A program made the position numbers and the translations under genes. The notes under the pieces are model-generated. The model was given only the letters and a program-made list of their open reading frames with translations, did not search any database and was not told the origin of the DNA. From Bacteroidales bacterium (lineage in GTDB: Bacteria > Bacteroidota > Bacteroidia > Bacteroidales > UBA7960), in assembly GCA_007131895.1 (NCBI GenBank), contig SLPR01000011.1, positions 1-7,459 of the forward strand: a stretch of 7,459 bases of DNA. The letters are read 5' to 3'. Shown piece by piece: positions 1 through 6,881 of the stretch (positions are counted from its first letter, which is position 1; every line of letters starts with the position of its first letter).

Positions 1-1286
1 ACAGGCTGAAGGCTTTTCGTCACTGGCAAACACTCAAAGAGCCCAGGTGGGCTCATATACACTATCCACCTATAGATTTTCAGGATATCATATATTATTC
101 GGCGCCCAAAAAGAAACCACAATACGAGAGCCTTGATGAGGTGGACCCCGAACTGCTGGAAACCTTTGCAAAGCTGGGCATTCCGCTTAATGAGCAGAAA
201 CAACTGGCAGGAGTTGCCGTAGATGCAGTAATGGACAGTGTTTCGGTAGCCACAACTTTTCGCAGTACCCTGGAAGAAAAGGGTATCATCTTTTGTTCTT
301 TCAGTGAAGCGGTTCAAAAACATCCAGAGCTTATTAAAAAGCATATGGGGTCGGTTGTACCCTATACTGACAACTACTACGCAGCCCTCAATTCAGCCGT
401 ATTCAGTGATGGATCTTTCTGCTACATTCCCAAAGGGGTAAGATGCCCGCTGGAACTGTCCACCTATTTCCGCATCAATGCCGCCAATACAGGGCAGTTT
501 GAAAGAACCCTGATTGTAGCCGAAGAGGGCAGTTATGTGAGTTACATGGAAGGATGTACAGCGCCAATGCGCGATACAAACCAGCTTCACGCTGCCATTG
601 TAGAAATTATTGCCAAAAAAGATGCTGTGGTGAAATATGCTACCGTACAAAACTGGTGGCCGGGAGACAAAAAAGGCAAAGGTGGAGTGTACAACTTTGT
701 AACCAAACGAGGTATCTGCGAAGGAGACAACTCTAAAATTTCCTGGACACAGGTCGAAACCGGCTCTGCCATAACCTGGAAATATCCCAGCGTAGTGCTT
801 TTGGGAAATAATACCATTGGAGAGTTTTATTCTGTAGCCGTTACCAATAATATGCAACAGGCTGATACCGGAACAAAAATGATCCACCTGGGAAACAATA
901 CCAGGAGCACAATCATTTCAAAAGGTATTTCAGCCGGTCGTAGCAACAACAGCTATCGCGGCCTTGTCAAAACCACCCGCAACGCCCAAAATGCCAGGAA
1001 CTTCTCCCAGTGCGATTCATTGTTGCTGGGTGATCAGTGCGGTGCTCATACATTTCCCTATGTTGAGGTAGGAAACCGATCATCCATAGTGGAACATGAA
1101 GCAACTACCAGCAAAATATCTGACGATCAACTTTTCTATTGCCTGCAAAGGGGAATTGATCTGGAAGGTGCCATTGGGCTTATTGTCAACGGCTACGCCA
1201 AAGAGGTCTTAAACAAGCTCCCCATGGAATTTGCCGTAGAAGCCCAAAAATTATTATCCATTAGCCTGGAAGGAAGTGTAGGTTAA
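1..1286 (+). CDS. sufB: SufB, Fe-S cluster assembly scaffold protein (5' end cut by window edge)
   Basis: SufB is the main scaffold subunit of the cytoplasmic SufBC2D complex, on which Fe-S clusters are built. The open frame reaches the left edge (first whole codon at 3). Residues upstream of the GTG at 141 are typical SufB, including HYPPIDFQDIIYYSAPKKK, so that GTG is internal. There are 427 residues visible; the family is about 480-495 long, so roughly 50-70 N-terminal residues are missing. Conserved blocks include MEGCTAPMRD, SWTQVETGSAITWKYPS and the C-terminal MEFAVEAQKLLSISLEGSVG. Counting back from the C-terminus against the 495-residue E. coli protein, the Cys at 1011-1013 (in SQCDSLLLG) matches C405, and the His-Glu at 1095-1100 matches H433-E434. 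The Cys at 555-557 probably matches C254. It heads the visible suf operon; the promoter lies outside the window. Confidence 0.98.
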   Translation, partial: RLKAFRHWQTLKEPRWAHIHYPPIDFQDIIYYSAPKKKPQYESLDEVDPELLETFAKLGIPLNEQKQLAGVAVDAVMDSVSVATTFRSTLEEKGIIFCSFSEAVQKHPELIKKHMGSVVPYTDNYYAALNSAVFSDGSFCYIPKGVRCPLELSTYFRINAANTGQFERTLIVAEEGSYVSYMEGCTAPMRDTNQLHAAIVEIIAKKDAVVKYATVQNWWPGDKKGKGGVYNFVTKRGICEGDNSKISWTQVETGSAITWKYPSVVLLGNNTIGEFYSVAVTNNMQQADTGTKMIHLGNNTRSTIISKGISAGRSNNSYRGLVKTTRNAQNARNFSQCDSLLLGDQCGAHTFPYVEVGNRSSIVEHEATTSKISDDQLFYCLQRGIDLEGAIGLIVNGYAKEVLNKLPMEFAVEAQKLLSISLEGSVG

Positions 1287-1318
1287 CCAATACAAACCAA
1301 TTAATAAAGCTTTACAAT

Positions 1319-1552
1319 ATGAAATCAATAGCCTTTAAATCACAAATTGAAAACAATAAAATTCCGATCCCAACCAAGCATTTTGCTGACCTTAAGGATA
1401 TGAATCTGAAAGATGTCAGAGTAATTGTATTGATAGAAGAGCTGGAGGAGTTTGACGATTCTGCATTTAATGAATTTGCCCAACAGTTTTTCAAAAAATA
1501 TGCATCCAACCTTGACCGGATTAAAAGCATGATCGATAACAGTAAAGTATAG
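1319..1552 (+). CDS. Small 77-residue protein inside the suf operon, antitoxin/AbrB-like N-terminus (function unknown)
   Basis: I do not recognise this as a named Suf protein. It starts 32 bases after sufB and ends 5 bases before the sufC ATG, so it is probably co-transcribed and perhaps translationally coupled to sufC. Residues 1-40 alternate hydrophobic and polar positions around an ENNKIPIP turn and a VRVIVLIEE strand. This pattern resembles the swapped-hairpin N-termini of AbrB/MazE-type and DUF104-type antitoxins. Residues 43-74 are acidic, then amphipathic and probably helical, as in toxin-binding tails. No toxin-like gene sits beside it. My hand count gives 79 G+C in 234 bases (34%), while three sampled 60-base lines of sufC give 42-55%, so its composition is unlike that of its neighbours. 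A real gene is likely from its position and the clean joins. The antitoxin-like reading is an inference from pattern only. No Shine-Dalgarno motif precedes the ATG. Confidence 0.78.
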   Translation: MKSIAFKSQIENNKIPIPTKHFADLKDMNLKDVRVIVLIEELEEFDDSAFNEFAQQFFKKYASNLDRIKSMIDNSKV

Positions 1553-1557
1553 CAACC

Positions 1558-2322
1558 ATGTTAAGTATAAAAAACCTTTCGGTTTCCATCTATGGAAAAC
1601 CCATATTAAAAAATTTCAATTTAGAAGTAAACGCCGGGGAGGTCCATGCCATAATGGGCCCCAATGGAACCGGCAAAAGCACCCTGGCATCTGTAATTGC
1701 AGGCAGGGATATGTTTGATATTGATGAAGGTCAGATAACCTACATGGGCAAGGACTTGCTTGCCATGGAGCCTGAAATCCGTGCCCGCGAGGGTATATTT
1801 CTTGGCTTTCAATATCCGGTTGAAATTCCGGGTGTAAGCATGGCCAACTTTTTGCGCACGGCCATCAATGAAAGAAGGAAATATCATGATCTGGACCCTC
1901 TGAGTGGCGCAGAATTCCTGAAGCTTATGGAAGAGCGGAAGAAGCTTGTTGAGATTCATTCCAAACTTACCAACAGATCGGTGAATGAAGGATTTTCAGG
2001 AGGTGAAAAGAAAAAGAATGAAATTTTCCAGATGGCCATGCTTGAGCCAAAGCTTGCCATCCTTGATGAAACCGACTCAGGACTGGATATTGATGCACTG
2101 AAGGTTGTTGCCAACGGAGTAAACAAACTCAGAAAACCTGAAAACGCAACCATTGTAATCACTCACTATCAGCGTCTGCTCGAACACATTATCCCTGACT
2201 TTGTGCATGTTCTCTTTGATGGGCGAATTGTGAAAAGCGGTGGAAAAGATCTGGCCCTGGATCTGGAAGAAAAGGGGTATGAGTGGATTAGAAAAGAAGC
2301 GGGTATTGAAGAACCCATGTAA
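1558..2322 (+). CDS. sufC: SufC, Fe-S cluster assembly ABC-type ATPase
   Basis: SufC is the cytoplasmic ATPase of the SufBC2D scaffold; ATP-driven SufC dimerisation rearranges SufB and SufD during cluster assembly. At 254 residues it has the usual family length. The ABC motifs are all present: Walker A GPNGTGKST at residues 34-42 (K40), Q-loop Gln85 in GFQYP, signature SGGEKK at 147-152, Walker B LAILDE ending at E171, D-loop SGLD at 174-177, and the H-switch His203. K40, K152, E171, D173 and H203 have the same numbering as E. coli SufC. The ETDSGLD sequence with its Asp173 is characteristic of SufC rather than of transport ABC proteins, and there are no membrane segments. The ATG is 5 bases after the small upstream gene and the stop is 17 bases before sufD. 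Confidence 0.99.
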   Translation: MLSIKNLSVSIYGKPILKNFNLEVNAGEVHAIMGPNGTGKSTLASVIAGRDMFDIDEGQITYMGKDLLAMEPEIRAREGIFLGFQYPVEIPGVSMANFLRTAINERRKYHDLDPLSGAEFLKLMEERKKLVEIHSKLTNRSVNEGFSGGEKKKNEIFQMAMLEPKLAILDETDSGLDIDALKVVANGVNKLRKPENATIVITHYQRLLEHIIPDFVHVLFDGRIVKSGGKDLALDLEEKGYEWIRKEAGIEEPM

Positions 2323-2339
2323 CAACAAACATTTAGAAA

Positions 2340-3749
2340 ATGCCTGATATTACCGAAAACATAACTTCAGAACTGTTGATGATAAACCTGTTCAGAGAAA
2401 ACTTTGCAACCATTGTTGCCTCTGAACCCAAAGCCATCACTGCGCTGAGACAAAAAGCCATTGAAGTGGTAGAAGCCAATGGTTTTCCTGATACCCATAC
2501 CGAAAACTGGAGGTTTACCAATCTTGATCCTCTTTTTCATGCACCCTACCGTTTCGACTTTTCCAACCAGAGCCGTCCGTTTGATATTGACAAAATATTC
2601 TCTTGCGATGTCTATGACCTGGATACTTTCAGCATTACACTTCTTAATGGCTGGTACGTCTATCAAAATGCGCCGCTTACTACTTTAAGCAATGGCACCA
2701 TCATAGGGAGCCTGGCCAAAGCCATGGAAGTTTATCCTGAACTGGTTGAAAAATATCTCGGCACTACAGCCAATATACACCAACCGGGCCTTGCAGCGCT
2801 TAACACTGCTTTCTTCCAGGATGGCGTATTTATTTATGTCCCCGAAGGTGTGGAAGTAGAAAAGCCCATTCAGATTATCAACATCATTGATTCAGCTGAA
2901 CCCCTGATGATTCATCCCAGGCATCTTGTAATACAGGAGCCCGCAAGCAAACTTACCCTGGTGCATTGCGATCATTCTCTTACCCACAATGTTAGTTTAA
3001 CCAATGGGTTGTCAGAAACTTTCCTGGCAAAAGAAGCCAATCTTGATTTTTACAAGATTCAAAACAAGGGGCACAATTCAGCAGTTATTCACAATGCATT
3101 TTTCAAACAGAAGAAACAAAGCAATCTCATCTCTCATGCATTAATTCTTAATGGAGGTTTTACAAAAAACATCATCAATGTGGAGCTTGAAGAACCTCAA
3201 TGCAATACTGTGCTCAATGGGTTGTATCTTGTTGACAGCAACCAGCATGTAGATAATCAGCTTTTGGTTGATCACGCTGCACCCAACTGCCAAAGCGAGC
3301 AGTTGTACAAAGGGATTCTGGATGACGAAGCTACAGCTGTTTTCAGTGGCAAAATCATGGTACGAAGGGAAGCACAGAAAACGCTGGCCTACCAGAACAA
3401 TAAAAACATCCTCCTTACAGACGAAGCCAAAGCCAATGCCCAGCCACAGCTTGAGATTTATGCTGACGACGTAAAATGCAGCCACGGCGCTACTGTTGGG
3501 CAACTCGACCCGGCGGCAATGTTCTATCTGCGCACCAGGGGCCTTTGCGAACGTACAGCAAGACAACTGCTTATGTACGCTTTTGCCGGAGAAGTAGTGC
3601 AACGCATTGCCATCGCGCCGCTGAGGGAGCGAATTGACCAACTGGTAGAAAAACGCCTGAAAGGTGAGCTTTCTATCTGCGACCAGTGTGTGCTTCACTG
3701 CAACACCAAGGAACCCACCGTATTTAACATTGACGTAAGCAAACTATAA
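2340..3749 (+). CDS. sufD: SufD, Fe-S cluster assembly scaffold protein with a Cys-rich C-terminal tail
   Basis: SufD is the SufB paralogue that pairs with SufB and SufC in the SufBC2D scaffold; it is linked to iron entry and to cluster formation at the SufB-SufD interface. The 469 residues show an N-terminal helical region with TENWRFTNLDPL (from about residue 54), a long beta-helix core, and the family hallmark CSHGATVGQLDP. Its C380 and H382 correspond to E. coli C358 and H360, with H360 reported as essential. The protein is about 46 residues longer than the 423-residue E. coli SufD, with roughly 22 extra before and 24 extra after the core. The extra tail contains C447, C450 and C454 in a CX2CX3C spacing. 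The start at 2340 follows sufC by 17 bases and has an A-rich leader without a Shine-Dalgarno motif. The stop is 5 bases before sufS. Confidence 0.97.
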   Translation: MPDITENITSELLMINLFRENFATIVASEPKAITALRQKAIEVVEANGFPDTHTENWRFTNLDPLFHAPYRFDFSNQSRPFDIDKIFSCDVYDLDTFSITLLNGWYVYQNAPLTTLSNGTIIGSLAKAMEVYPELVEKYLGTTANIHQPGLAALNTAFFQDGVFIYVPEGVEVEKPIQIINIIDSAEPLMIHPRHLVIQEPASKLTLVHCDHSLTHNVSLTNGLSETFLAKEANLDFYKIQNKGHNSAVIHNAFFKQKKQSNLISHALILNGGFTKNIINVELEEPQCNTVLNGLYLVDSNQHVDNQLLVDHAAPNCQSEQLYKGILDDEATAVFSGKIMVRREAQKTLAYQNNKNILLTDEAKANAQPQLEIYADDVKCSHGATVGQLDPAAMFYLRTRGLCERTARQLLMYAFAGEVVQRIAIAPLRERIDQLVEKRLKGELSICDQCVLHCNTKEPTVFNIDVSKL

Positions 3750-3754
3750 CACCA

Positions 3755-4975
3755 ATGCCATTTAACACTGAACAGCTTCGAAGAGAATTTCCGGCCCTGC
3801 ACCAGGAGGTCAACAAAAGACCTCTGATCTATTTTGACAATGCAGCAACCACCCAAAAGCCCAAGGCAGTAATCGAAAGAATATTGCAGTATTACAGCCG
3901 GGAAAACAGCAACATTCATCGCGGAGCGCACTTTCTGAGCCAGCAGGCTACAGAAGCGTATGAAGAAGCACGCAATACAGTTCAGATGTTTATCAACGCG
4001 GCGTTCAATCACGAAATCATTTTTACCCGTGGCACCACAGAGGCCATCAACCTGGTAGCTCATTCCTTCTTTAAAAAGTTTGTAAAAAAAGGAGATGAGA
4101 TCATCATATCTGCTATGGAGCACCACTCTAACATTGTTCCCTGGCAGATTGCCTGTGAAGATTACGGTGCTATACTTAAGGTAATCCCAATAGATGATGA
4201 TGGAGTGCTGGACATGGAAGCCTACAAAAAACTGCTTGGCCCCAAAGCACGCCTGGTGGCTGTTACACATGTCAGCAACTCACTGGGCACCATCAACCCT
4301 GTAAAAGAAATAACCCGGCTGGCCCATGAAAACAATACAGCAGTGCTCATAGACGGAGCTCAGGCATTATCGCATATCAAGGTGGATGTTCAGGATCTTG
4401 ACTGTGACTTTTACTGCTTCTCCGGCCATAAATTGTATGGCCCCATGGGTGTTGGAGTTCTTTATGGAAAGGAAGATTGGCTCAACCAAATGCCTCCTTA
4501 CCAGGGAGGTGGAGAAATGATCAAAGAAGTAACTTTTGAGAAAACCACCTTTAACGAACTGCCATTCAAATTTGAGGCAGGTACTCCCAATGTGGGCGAT
4601 GTATTGGGAATGGAAGCTGCCATTAAGTTTATTTCTTACCTGAGGATAGACGAGATTGCAGCCCATGAACAGAGATTGCTCGATTATGCCGTAAAACAAC
4701 TTAAAACACTTGACAACATCCGGTTTATCGGCACCGCTCCGGAAAAAACCTCTGTCGTTTCATTTATTTTTAACGACATTCACCCCTACGATACAGGCAC
4801 CATACTTGACAAACTGGGCATTGCCGTAAGAACGGGGCATCACTGTGCGCAACCCGTTATGGATCATTTTGGCGTACCGGGAACCGTGAGGGTATCACTG
4901 GCTATATACAACACCCGAAGTGAAATTGACCAGCTGATTGTTGCCTTGAAGCAAGTGCGGGAAATGTTTGCCTGA
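3755..4975 (+). CDS. sufS: SufS, PLP-dependent cysteine desulfurase
   Basis: SufS converts L-cysteine to L-alanine and holds the released sulfur as a persulfide for delivery to the SufBCD scaffold. It is a cytoplasmic class V aminotransferase-fold enzyme. At 406 residues it matches E. coli SufS in length, and key residues share its numbering: H123 stacking on the cofactor (MEHHSN), K226 forming the PLP aldimine (SGHKLYGP), the persulfide-carrying C364 (RTGHHCAQP) and R379, which binds the substrate carboxylate (VRVSLAIYNT). The N-terminal YFDNAATTQKP motif is also typical. These features separate it from IscS/NifS-type desulfurases. The ATG is 5 bases past the sufD stop. The coding region ends 30 bases from the convergent peptidase gene, with no sufE or sufU following, so its sulfur acceptor must be encoded elsewhere. 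Confidence 0.98.
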   Translation: MPFNTEQLRREFPALHQEVNKRPLIYFDNAATTQKPKAVIERILQYYSRENSNIHRGAHFLSQQATEAYEEARNTVQMFINAAFNHEIIFTRGTTEAINLVAHSFFKKFVKKGDEIIISAMEHHSNIVPWQIACEDYGAILKVIPIDDDGVLDMEAYKKLLGPKARLVAVTHVSNSLGTINPVKEITRLAHENNTAVLIDGAQALSHIKVDVQDLDCDFYCFSGHKLYGPMGVGVLYGKEDWLNQMPPYQGGGEMIKEVTFEKTTFNELPFKFEAGTPNVGDVLGMEAAIKFISYLRIDEIAAHEQRLLDYAVKQLKTLDNIRFIGTAPEKTSVVSFIFNDIHPYDTGTILDKLGIAVRTGHHCAQPVMDHFGVPGTVRVSLAIYNTRSEIDQLIVALKQVREMFA

Positions 4976-5005
4976 CCGATGTATCACGTTGTTCACAACA
5001 ATGCT

Positions 5006-6484
5006 TCAGAACCTGTACCCTAGCGAGAAATACCCATTGTTGTTAAATATATTTACCTGGCTGTCTTCAAACAACCCTGTCAGTGCTCGTCGATGAGTAT
5101 ATCCCATTGTAAAACTAAACAACTCTAAGGCAAAACCCAGGCTGTACCCCCACTCCTGTTCACTGTAAATCTCAAAATCCAATTTGCTTCCGGCTGCACT
5201 GCCCGCTAAATTGTAACGAAAATAGGGTCCGGCAAAAGAGTAAAATCTAACGGGGCTGGACACAATTCGGGGTGTCCCCAGCTGGATATTTATGGGCATG
5301 ACAACTGAATGACGTCTGAAGACTCCTCCTTGCATCTGGCTCCCGTTAAAATCATAATGCAGCTCCTGCTGAAGAGTAAAAAACCTGCTTAAAGGGATTT
5401 GCAGGTACAACCCAACTGACCCGGCAAACACAGAGTTGGCCCTGTAAAATTCATCATCATAGCGATGAAAACCAGATCCTGCATTTAGCAACACTCCTGA
5501 CGATATGCCCCCCCCTGTGCCGGTTGCCAGTGAAGTGGTATGCGCTATCAAGGATGATGAGGGTAAAATATCGGGCTGTACAGAAAGCCGGGATATCAAT
5601 TCACTCATATAATTGTGAATTTTTGCCATACCCTCATAATCCAGCAGGTGATATTGATCTTCGGGTTTGTGATAAGGAGATTTTGTCCCGGTAAAAACGT
5701 GTACAGAAGGAATTCCACTATCACCAAAAGGGGCAGTGTCTGTGAGGCGCTCAATATTGCTTCCGGTATCCCTTAATTGAAGGGTATGATTAGGCGCAAC
5801 CGCTTCAGCCATTTCCACACCATTTTTCATGGAAGCCATACCTCTGAGGTGCAAACCCTTATTGGCTTCATACATACCTACCATGTCAAAGCTAAACATG
5901 AGTTTGATGCTGTTTAACGGAACCGGGCTGTTACTGACAAAATGCTTTGAGCCAATCAATCCACTCTCTTCTGCATCAAAGGCCACGATGAGAAGGCTTC
6001 TTTGCAGCAATTGGGGATGTTCCGAAAAATAACGTGCCAGCTCAATTATGGCTGCTACTCCCGATGCATTATCGTCTGCTCCGGGATAAATGGTTTTTTG
6101 CCCGTCTTGTTTTTGGTATCCAAGATGGTCCCAGTGAGCACCTAATACAATATATTCGTTTTTCAACAAGGGATCAGACCCTTCGATATATCCAACAATA
6201 TTCCAGCCATCTATCCAGGCAAGGTTTTGCCGAAACCTGAAATGCTGCAAAAATTCACCATTCATGCCCTCCAGCGGCTTTAAACCCACTTCCTCAAACA
6301 TGCTAACGATATAATCTCTGGCAATCTCTGCTCCATGGGTGCCCAAACCTCTGCCCTGCAAAGAATCAGATGCAAGTATACTTACATGCCGTCGCAGTTT
6401 ATCCTGAAGTTCAGGATCATTTGCATAAATTAATTTATGGAAAAACAAAAAGGATATTGCAAATAACAGAACGATTTTTTTCAT
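5006..6484 (-). CDS. Secreted M28-family metallopeptidase fused to a C-terminal outer-membrane beta-barrel domain
   Basis: Numbering is from the first in-frame ATG (6517; 503 residues). I prefer the ATG at 6484 (Met12) because it gives a standard signal peptide, MKKIVLLFAISFLFF..., likely cut after IYA at residue 32. There is no lipobox Cys. Residues 35-310 form an M28 zinc aminopeptidase domain. Expected metal ligands are H128 (AHWDH), bridging D149 (GADDNASG), E184 with general base E183 (DAEESG), D211 (FDMVG) and H283 (YHKPED), so it looks catalytically intact. Residues 312-338 are a Ser/Thr/Gly-rich linker. Residues 340-503 contain eight amphipathic beta-strands with aromatic girdles and end in SLGYRF; a terminal Phe is the usual outer-membrane barrel signal. 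The segment resembles the PorT-like barrel family of Bacteroidota. Inferred role: a peptidase anchored to the outer membrane; substrate unknown. It converges on sufS and diverges from the synthetase gene. Confidence 0.92.
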   Translation of the reverse strand: MKKIVLLFAISFLFFHKLIYANDPELQDKLRRHVSILASDSLQGRGLGTHGAEIARDYIVSMFEEVGLKPLEGMNGEFLQHFRFRQNLAWIDGWNIVGYIEGSDPLLKNEYIVLGAHWDHLGYQKQDGQKTIYPGADDNASGVAAIIELARYFSEHPQLLQRSLLIVAFDAEESGLIGSKHFVSNSPVPLNSIKLMFSFDMVGMYEANKGLHLRGMASMKNGVEMAEAVAPNHTLQLRDTGSNIERLTDTAPFGDSGIPSVHVFTGTKSPYHKPEDQYHLLDYEGMAKIHNYMSELISRLSVQPDILPSSSLIAHTTSLATGTGGGISSGVLLNAGSGFHRYDDEFYRANSVFAGSVGLYLQIPLSRFFTLQQELHYDFNGSQMQGGVFRRHSVVMPINIQLGTPRIVSSPVRFYSFAGPYFRYNLAGSAAGSKLDFEIYSEQEWGYSLGFALELFSFTMGYTHRRALTGLFEDSQVNIFNNNGYFSLGYRF

Positions 6485-6881
6485 GAATACTGTTTTACTG
6501 ATCGGATTTAAAAACATGGTAAAAATAAGACTATTTCTATTCTAACAGAGTATCAAATGATTTGTTTTTCAGTTTCTTTATTGGTTCATTGCATGTCGAA
6601 AATCGCCATTTCTCAAGAAGCAGGCAGAAAAATAGTGTTTTTTAGTAAAAATTATTTTGTCGCTAATTAAACATTCTTACTCCATCTTCAGGCATTACAC
6701 GAAGCTTTTTCAGCAATAGTAAAGGATATTTGATTTTAAAAAAATTAAAAATATCTCATCGAAAAATGAACAATTTTTTAATTAAACGTATATTTACATG
6801 TTGATGTGTCTTTTTCCCAGATCCTGGTAAAACACATTCAATGATTGCAATTAAAACAAAGTACCCATTAACATAATTTAT
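6485..6881. other. AT-rich non-coding gap between divergent genes
   Basis: This stretch of about 400 bases separates the start of the minus-strand peptidase gene from the plus-strand acyl-CoA synthetase gene, so it should hold the promoters of both. If the peptidase actually starts at 6517, the gap begins at 6518. It is very AT-rich, most strongly at 6721-6800. I found no convincing pair of Bacteroidota-type -33 (TTG) and -7 (TAnnTTTG) elements on either strand, no riboswitch or tRNA fold that I recognise, and no open frame longer than about 40 codons that looks protein-like. The only repeat noted is the A/T inverted repeat listed separately. Confidence 0.7.
6736..6781. repeat. Imperfect A/T-only inverted repeat in the intergenic gap
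   Basis: TTAAAAAAATT at 6736-6746 can pair with AATTTTTTAA at 6772-6781 if one A is bulged, leaving a 25-base spacer. It lies about 100 bases upstream of the acyl-CoA synthetase start. The arms contain no G or C, so this is unlikely to be a stable RNA hairpin or an intrinsic terminator. It could be an AT-rich upstream promoter element or a chance product of local base composition. Confidence 0.25.

Noticed and set aside
141..143. GTG as a possible start codon of sufB.
   Set aside because: The same frame upstream, back to position 3, encodes clearly conserved SufB sequence, so the GTG is an internal Val codon and the gene begins outside the window.
393..887. Long minus-strand open frame (164 codons) opposite sufB.
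   Set aside because: It lies wholly within sufB, shows no recognisable protein motif, and is explained as a shadow of the conserved coding strand.
1305..1314. Perfect 10-base palindrome TAAAGCTTTA just before the start of the 77-residue gene, a possible operator if that protein binds DNA.
   Set aside because: A perfect 10-base palindrome is expected at about 1 in 1024 positions, so around seven are expected in a window of this size. Nothing else marks this one.
3141..4270. Two long minus-strand open frames (185 and 191 codons) opposite sufD and sufS.
   Set aside because: They sit inside two well-conserved plus-strand genes and have compositions typical of antisense shadows.
4988..4999. Short hairpin GTTGT-TC-ACAAC between the convergent sufS and peptidase genes as a terminator.
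   Set aside because: The stem is only 4-5 pairs with a tiny loop and has no T-run on either strand, so it is too weak to call an intrinsic terminator.
6557..6670. 37-codon plus-strand open frame in the intergenic gap.
   Set aside because: It has no recognisable motif, conserved context or leader, and open frames of this length are expected by chance in AT-rich DNA.
6652..6796. Near matches to the Bacteroidota -7 element TAnnTTTG: TTATTTTG at 6652-6659 and TATATTTA at 6789-6796.
   Set aside because: Each matches five of six fixed bases, but neither has a TTG at the expected spacing upstream, and near matches are frequent in AT-rich sequence.
6841..6876. 11-codon open frame ending 5 bases before the acyl-CoA synthetase ATG, a possible leader peptide.
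   Set aside because: It has no run of regulatory codons and no attenuator-like hairpin, and such mini-frames are common by chance.
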